NCBI GenBank assembly: GCA_012516115.1
Contig: JAAYXC010000042.1
Span: forward strand, 1 to 7,661
DNA: 7,661 nucleotides
DNA from: Bacillota bacterium
Lineage (GTDB): Bacteria > Bacillota > UBA4882 > JAAYXC01
Direction: 5' to 3'
Shown here piece after piece: positions 4,902-7,661 of the stretch. Under the pieces are notes generated by a model. The model saw only the letters and a program-made list of their open reading frames with translations. It ran no database searches and had not been told where the DNA came from. Each line of letters starts with the position of its first letter. Within the stretch, counting starts at the first letter, position 1. The position numbers and the translations under genes were made by a program.

Positions 4902-5297
4902 ATGCCCAACCTTACCGGTGAGAGCTTCCAGGCCACGGTGGACGAATATCTCATCCGCCACCGGAGCATCCTGGATGTCCTCTCGAAGCTCCAGGAAGCC
5001 ACGGCCCGGGTGAATCGAGCCCTCGCCAAAGCCGTCACCACCTGTGGATGCGTGGAGATCTCCGCTTCGCGCCAACGGATTCCGGAAGGAGTGGAGTTCC
5101 CGCGCCTCAAGGAATTCATGGCCACCCATCTTAAGGGTGAACTCTGCGAATCCTGTCGTGAGATCGTCGAAACCGAACTCGGCCAGGGCCTCTTCTATTT
5201 CACCGCCCTCTGTAGCCTCCTGGGGTTCCGGATCGAGGAGATCATGGCCCGGGAAGAAGAACGGATCGCCACCCTCGGCCCTTACAACCTTACCTGA
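4902..5297 (+). CDS. Small conserved cysteine-containing protein, probably DUF1573-labelled (131 aa)
   Basis: A soluble, mostly helical protein with no signal peptide or membrane segment. Its cysteines form a C-G-C at 48-50 (within A-V-T-T-C-G-C-V), a C-E-S-C at 82-85 and a single Cys104; the two pairs could bind zinc or an iron-sulfur cluster, or be redox active. From memory, Clostridia carry a family of about 130 residues with the same features (F-L-I-R-H-x-S-I-L-D-x-L near residue 16, A-R-V-N-R-A, E-G-x-L-C-x-x-C-R-E, S-T-L-G-x-Y-N-L-T at the end) that is often labelled DUF1573. Its function is unknown to me. The ATG at 4902 has GGGAG at 4887-4891 and a consensus promoter upstream. It is transcribed away from gspE and towards disA, so it is a separate unit. 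The gene is certain; the family label is less so. Confidence 0.85.
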   Translation: MPNLTGESFQATVDEYLIRHRSILDVLSKLQEATARVNRALAKAVTTCGCVEISASRQRIPEGVEFPRLKEFMATHLKGELCESCREIVETELGQGLFYFTALCSLLGFRIEEIMAREEERIATLGPYNLT

Positions 5298-5411
5298 GTC
5301 CCGCTGGCTGAAGAGAATACGTGAAATCCGCCGGACTTTCCAAGGGCTTTCATGGTTTTCCCATCGCGGCGTGGGGAAGGAGCCTGGACTGGGAAGGGTG
5401 GATGAGGGGTT

Positions 5412-6485
5412 TCATTTTCTCTGCAAGATCGTTTCTTCCCGTAGACGGCGCAGGCCTTCTTTGATGCCCTTGGCCCGGGCCTCGCCGATGCCCTCCACCT
5501 CGTCCAGGGCCTCGGTGGAGGCGTCCATGATCTCACGTAGACGGCCGAAACTCTGGATCAGGTTTTCGATGACCGGCATGGGCAGCCGGGGGATCTTGTG
5601 GAGAATGCGGAATCCACGCGTGGGGACCACCGTCTCCGGACTCGTCCCAATGCTGTAACCCAAGACCCGGAGGACGAAAGCCGGTTCCATGAGGTCTTCC
5701 GCCGCCGCCTTGGCCAGAAGCGCCCGGGCTTCCTCGACCCGCCGGTCGTCCAGCGGCTCGATGTAATCCCGGATCACCAGTTCGTCCTCCTCCCCGAGGT
5801 CGGCGAGGGTCTCCTCCAGCTGCATACGGACCAGGCGTCCTTCCGTTCCCAATTCGCAGATGTAGAGCTCGATCTCCGCGGCGAACCTGGCCACGAGTTC
5901 GGCCCGTTGGATGACCGTGCTCACGTCGGCCAGGGTCACCTGGTCCTCGCATTCCAGGGCTGTCAACTTGAGCAGCGCCTTCTGATAGACATCTTTGTAA
6001 CGCTCGAGGGTCTGAAGGGCCTGGTTCGCCTTGGCCAGGATGGTCCCGATCTCGCGCAGGACGTATTTCTGGTCCCCTTTATAAAGGGTGATGACGTTAC
6101 GGCGCTGGGAGATGGCGATCACCAGTTTCCCGGTCTGAAGGGCGGCCCGCTCGGCCGTCCGGTGTCTGGTACCCGTTTCGGTGGTCGGGATCAACGGGTC
6201 CGGGGTGAGATGGGCGTTGGCCACCAGGATCCGGCGAGCATCGCCGCTGATGACCAGGGCGCCGTCCATCTTGGCCAACTCATAAAGGGAAGAGGGGTCG
6301 AGCTCCACATCGATCCGGAACCCGCCGTTGACGATGCGCATGACCTCCTCGGAGTCGCCCACGAGGATGAGGGCCCCGGTCCGGGCGCGCAGGATGTTTT
6401 CGAGCCCTTCGTAAAGATCGGTGCCCGGAGCCACCAGTCGCAGGGTCTTCATGAGCTCTTCGCGTTCAGGCCAATAACGGCGCAT
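5412..6485 (-). CDS. disA: DNA integrity scanning diadenylate cyclase DisA (357 aa)
   Basis: Condenses two ATP into cyclic di-AMP while scanning DNA; branched structures inhibit it, linking genome integrity to c-di-AMP signalling. The N-terminal DAC domain covers about residues 12-140 and has both catalytic motifs: D-G-A at 74-76 and R-H-R-T-A-E-R at 107-113, with S-Q-R-R-N-V-I-T-L just after. A helical linker follows. The C-terminus has the helix-hairpin-helix DNA-binding domain (V-E-G-I-G-E-A-R-A-K-G-I near residues 330-341). Its length matches Bacillus subtilis DisA, and key residues are intact. The ATG at 6483-6485 is 1 base after the radA stop (TGAGATG), fitting coupling; GTG at 6497 would add four residues but has too short a spacing to GGAGGAG. 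It forms an operon with radA and ends 114 bases from the convergent small gene. Confidence 0.95.
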   Translation of the reverse strand: MRRYWPEREELMKTLRLVAPGTDLYEGLENILRARTGALILVGDSEEVMRIVNGGFRIDVELDPSSLYELAKMDGALVISGDARRILVANAHLTPDPLIPTTETGTRHRTAERAALQTGKLVIAISQRRNVITLYKGDQKYVLREIGTILAKANQALQTLERYKDVYQKALLKLTALECEDQVTLADVSTVIQRAELVARFAAEIELYICELGTEGRLVRMQLEETLADLGEEDELVIRDYIEPLDDRRVEEARALLAKAAAEDLMEPAFVLRVLGYSIGTSPETVVPTRGFRILHKIPRLPMPVIENLIQSFGRLREIMDASTEALDEVEGIGEARAKGIKEGLRRLREETILQRK

Positions 6486-6486
6486 C

Positions 6487-7661
6487 TCACCCTTCACGCT
6501 CCTCCGGCCCGGCGGCCGCCGAGAAAACGACCCCCAGGGCCTCCTTTACGGTCCGAACCGGGATAACGGTAAAGCCGGGCGGGAGGTTCCGGTAATCTCC
6601 CCGCGGCACCACGGCCCGTTTAAAGCCCAGACGGGCGGCCTCGGCCACCCGGCGATCCCCGGCCCGTACCGGCCGCCCCTCGCCGGCCAGCCCGATCTCC
6701 CCGAAGATCGCCGTGCCCTCGGGAACCACCCGGTCCCGGAGACCGGCCACCACCGCCACGGCCACGGCCAGATCCGCCGCGGGTTCGTTCATGCGTAAGC
6801 CCCCCGCCAGACTGAGATAGACGTCTTGCGCGGCCAGGGAGAAACCACATCTACGCTCCAAGACGGCCAATACCAGCGCCACCCGGTTCGCATCGAGCCC
6901 GGTGACGAGCCGTCGCGGCGTACCGTAACCCGAGGCCACCACCAGGGCCTGGAGTTCCAGCAAAAGCGGCTGCGTCCCTTCCATCCCCGCGTAGACCACC
7001 GTCCCGGCTTCGCCCGCCGCCCGTTCGTCTAAAAAAACGGCCGAGGGATTGACCACCTCCACCAGACCGTTCTCCCCCATGGTCAGAACGGCCAGCTCCT
7101 CGGTGGAACCGAACCGATTCTTGGTGGCCTTGAGCAACCGGTAAGGGTAACGGCGCTCGCCCTCGAGATAAAGGACGGTGTCCACCATGTGTTCGAGCAC
7201 CTTCGGCCCGGCTAAAACGCCGCTCTTGGTGAGATGACCCACCAGGAAGATGGAAGTGCCGGTTTCTTTGGCCGCGCGCAGGAATTCTCCCGTCGCCGCC
7301 TGGACCTGGGCCACGCTCCCCGGGAGGCCCCCCAGGCCTTCGTGGCGGACGGTCTGGATGGAGTCCACCACGGCCAAGACGGGCGCGCCGGTCTCGATCT
7401 GGGCACGGATGGCGCCCACCGCAGTCTCCCCCGAAACGTAAAGGTCCTCGCTGATGGCTCCGAGCCGCTCGGCCCGCAGGCGCAACTGGGCCGGGGATTC
7501 CTCGCCGCTCACGTACAGGACCTTCCCGTGCCGGCGGGCGAAATCCGCCGCGTACTGCAAAAGGAGGGTGGATTTCCCCACCCCCGGCTCGCCGCCCAGA
7601 AGGAGGAGGCTGCCCGGGACCAACCCCCCGCCCAGGACCCGGTCGACCGCCGGGTAGGCGC
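6487..7661 (-). CDS. radA: DNA repair ATPase RadA, N-terminus cut by window edge
   Basis: A RecA-like ATPase that promotes branch migration and processing of recombination intermediates. The 390 visible residues begin A-Y-P-A-V-D-R-V-L-G-G-G, which normally follows the N-terminal zinc finger; roughly 60-70 residues with the four-cysteine motif lie beyond the edge. Visible: Walker A G-G-E-P-G-V-G-K-S-T at 22-31, Walker B ending V-V-D-S-I-Q-T near 97-103, the RadA signature K-N-R-F-G at 180-184, and a C-terminal Lon-protease-like domain (Y-L-S-L-A-G-G-L-R-M-N-E-P near residues 281-293). The frame is open to the window end, so an apparent TTG start at 7623 is internal. The TGA at 6487-6489 sits one base before the disA ATG. 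The radA-disA pair is a common Firmicute arrangement and supports that origin. Confidence 0.95.
   Translation of the reverse strand, partial: AYPAVDRVLGGGLVPGSLLLLGGEPGVGKSTLLLQYAADFARRHGKVLYVSGEESPAQLRLRAERLGAISEDLYVSGETAVGAIRAQIETGAPVLAVVDSIQTVRHEGLGGLPGSVAQVQAATGEFLRAAKETGTSIFLVGHLTKSGVLAGPKVLEHMVDTVLYLEGERRYPYRLLKATKNRFGSTEELAVLTMGENGLVEVVNPSAVFLDERAAGEAGTVVYAGMEGTQPLLLELQALVVASGYGTPRRLVTGLDANRVALVLAVLERRCGFSLAAQDVYLSLAGGLRMNEPAADLAVAVAVVAGLRDRVVPEGTAIFGEIGLAGEGRPVRAGDRRVAEAARLGFKRAVVPRGDYRNLPPGFTVIPVRTVKEALGVVFSAAAGPEEREG

Noticed and set aside
4668..5129. Upstream extension of the gspE open frame to position 5129 on the minus strand
   Set aside because: It runs antisense through the small plus-strand gene, has no GspE-like sequence and no ribosome binding site at its first ATG-like codon. 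The ATG at 4667 with AAAGGAGG is a far better start.
5357..5378. Hairpin TTTCCCA / TGGGGAA with an 8-nt loop between the convergent genes, as a bidirectional terminator
   Set aside because: The stem is only 7 pairs with one wobble, and no T tract follows on either strand. The 114-base gap should hold a terminator, but I cannot identify one.

Overview
This is a high-GC bacterial window with tightly packed, mostly overlapping genes, strong AGGAGG-type ribosome binding sites and frequent TTG/GTG starts. The adjacent radA and disA genes, the Shine-Dalgarno style and a small Clostridia-type gene next to disA suggest a GC-rich, possibly thermophilic Firmicute of the Moorella/Peptococcaceae kind. 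That placement is an inference; no rRNA or other phylogenetic marker is present.

Right part (5412-7661, minus strand): the 3' part of radA (recombination/DNA repair ATPase, cut by the window edge), followed with no real gap by disA (DNA-scanning diadenylate cyclase that makes c-di-AMP). Middle (4902-5297, plus strand): a 131-residue soluble protein with a CxC plus CxxC cysteine pattern, which I recall as a DUF1573-labelled family in Clostridia. It points towards disA and has a perfect-consensus sigma-A promoter (TTGACA, 18 bp, TATAAT). Left part (1-4667, minus strand): a type II secretion / pseudopilus assembly operon in the order gspE (ATPase), gspF (inner-membrane platform), gspG (major pseudopilin), gspH, gspI, gspJ (minor pseudopilins) and the first codons of gspK. 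Neighbouring genes overlap by 4 to 26 bases or are separated by about 20 bases, so they are almost certainly co-transcribed and translationally coupled. The GspE motor would drive GspF to extract prepilin-like subunits from the membrane: GspG builds the shaft and GspH-I-J-K form the tip. No secretin, GspC/L/M, prepilin peptidase or retraction ATPase lies inside the window.

The most notable points are these. (1) gspJ has an in-frame TAG after codon 137, yet the same frame continues for 60 well-formed codons and ends exactly where gspK starts, giving a family-typical total of 198 codons; this is a nonsense mutation, a sequence error or readthrough. (2) The gspE leader holds a 32-codon TTG-started ORF with an AAAGGAGG site, and its stop codon overlaps the AAAGGAGG of gspE; it also contains two mutually exclusive hairpins. 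(3) The divergent intergenic region carries a perfect 7-bp inverted repeat and a palindrome over the -35 box. (4) A complete set of pseudopilin genes next to Firmicute-type radA-disA is unusual. I see no mobile element, CRISPR array, tRNA or rRNA.
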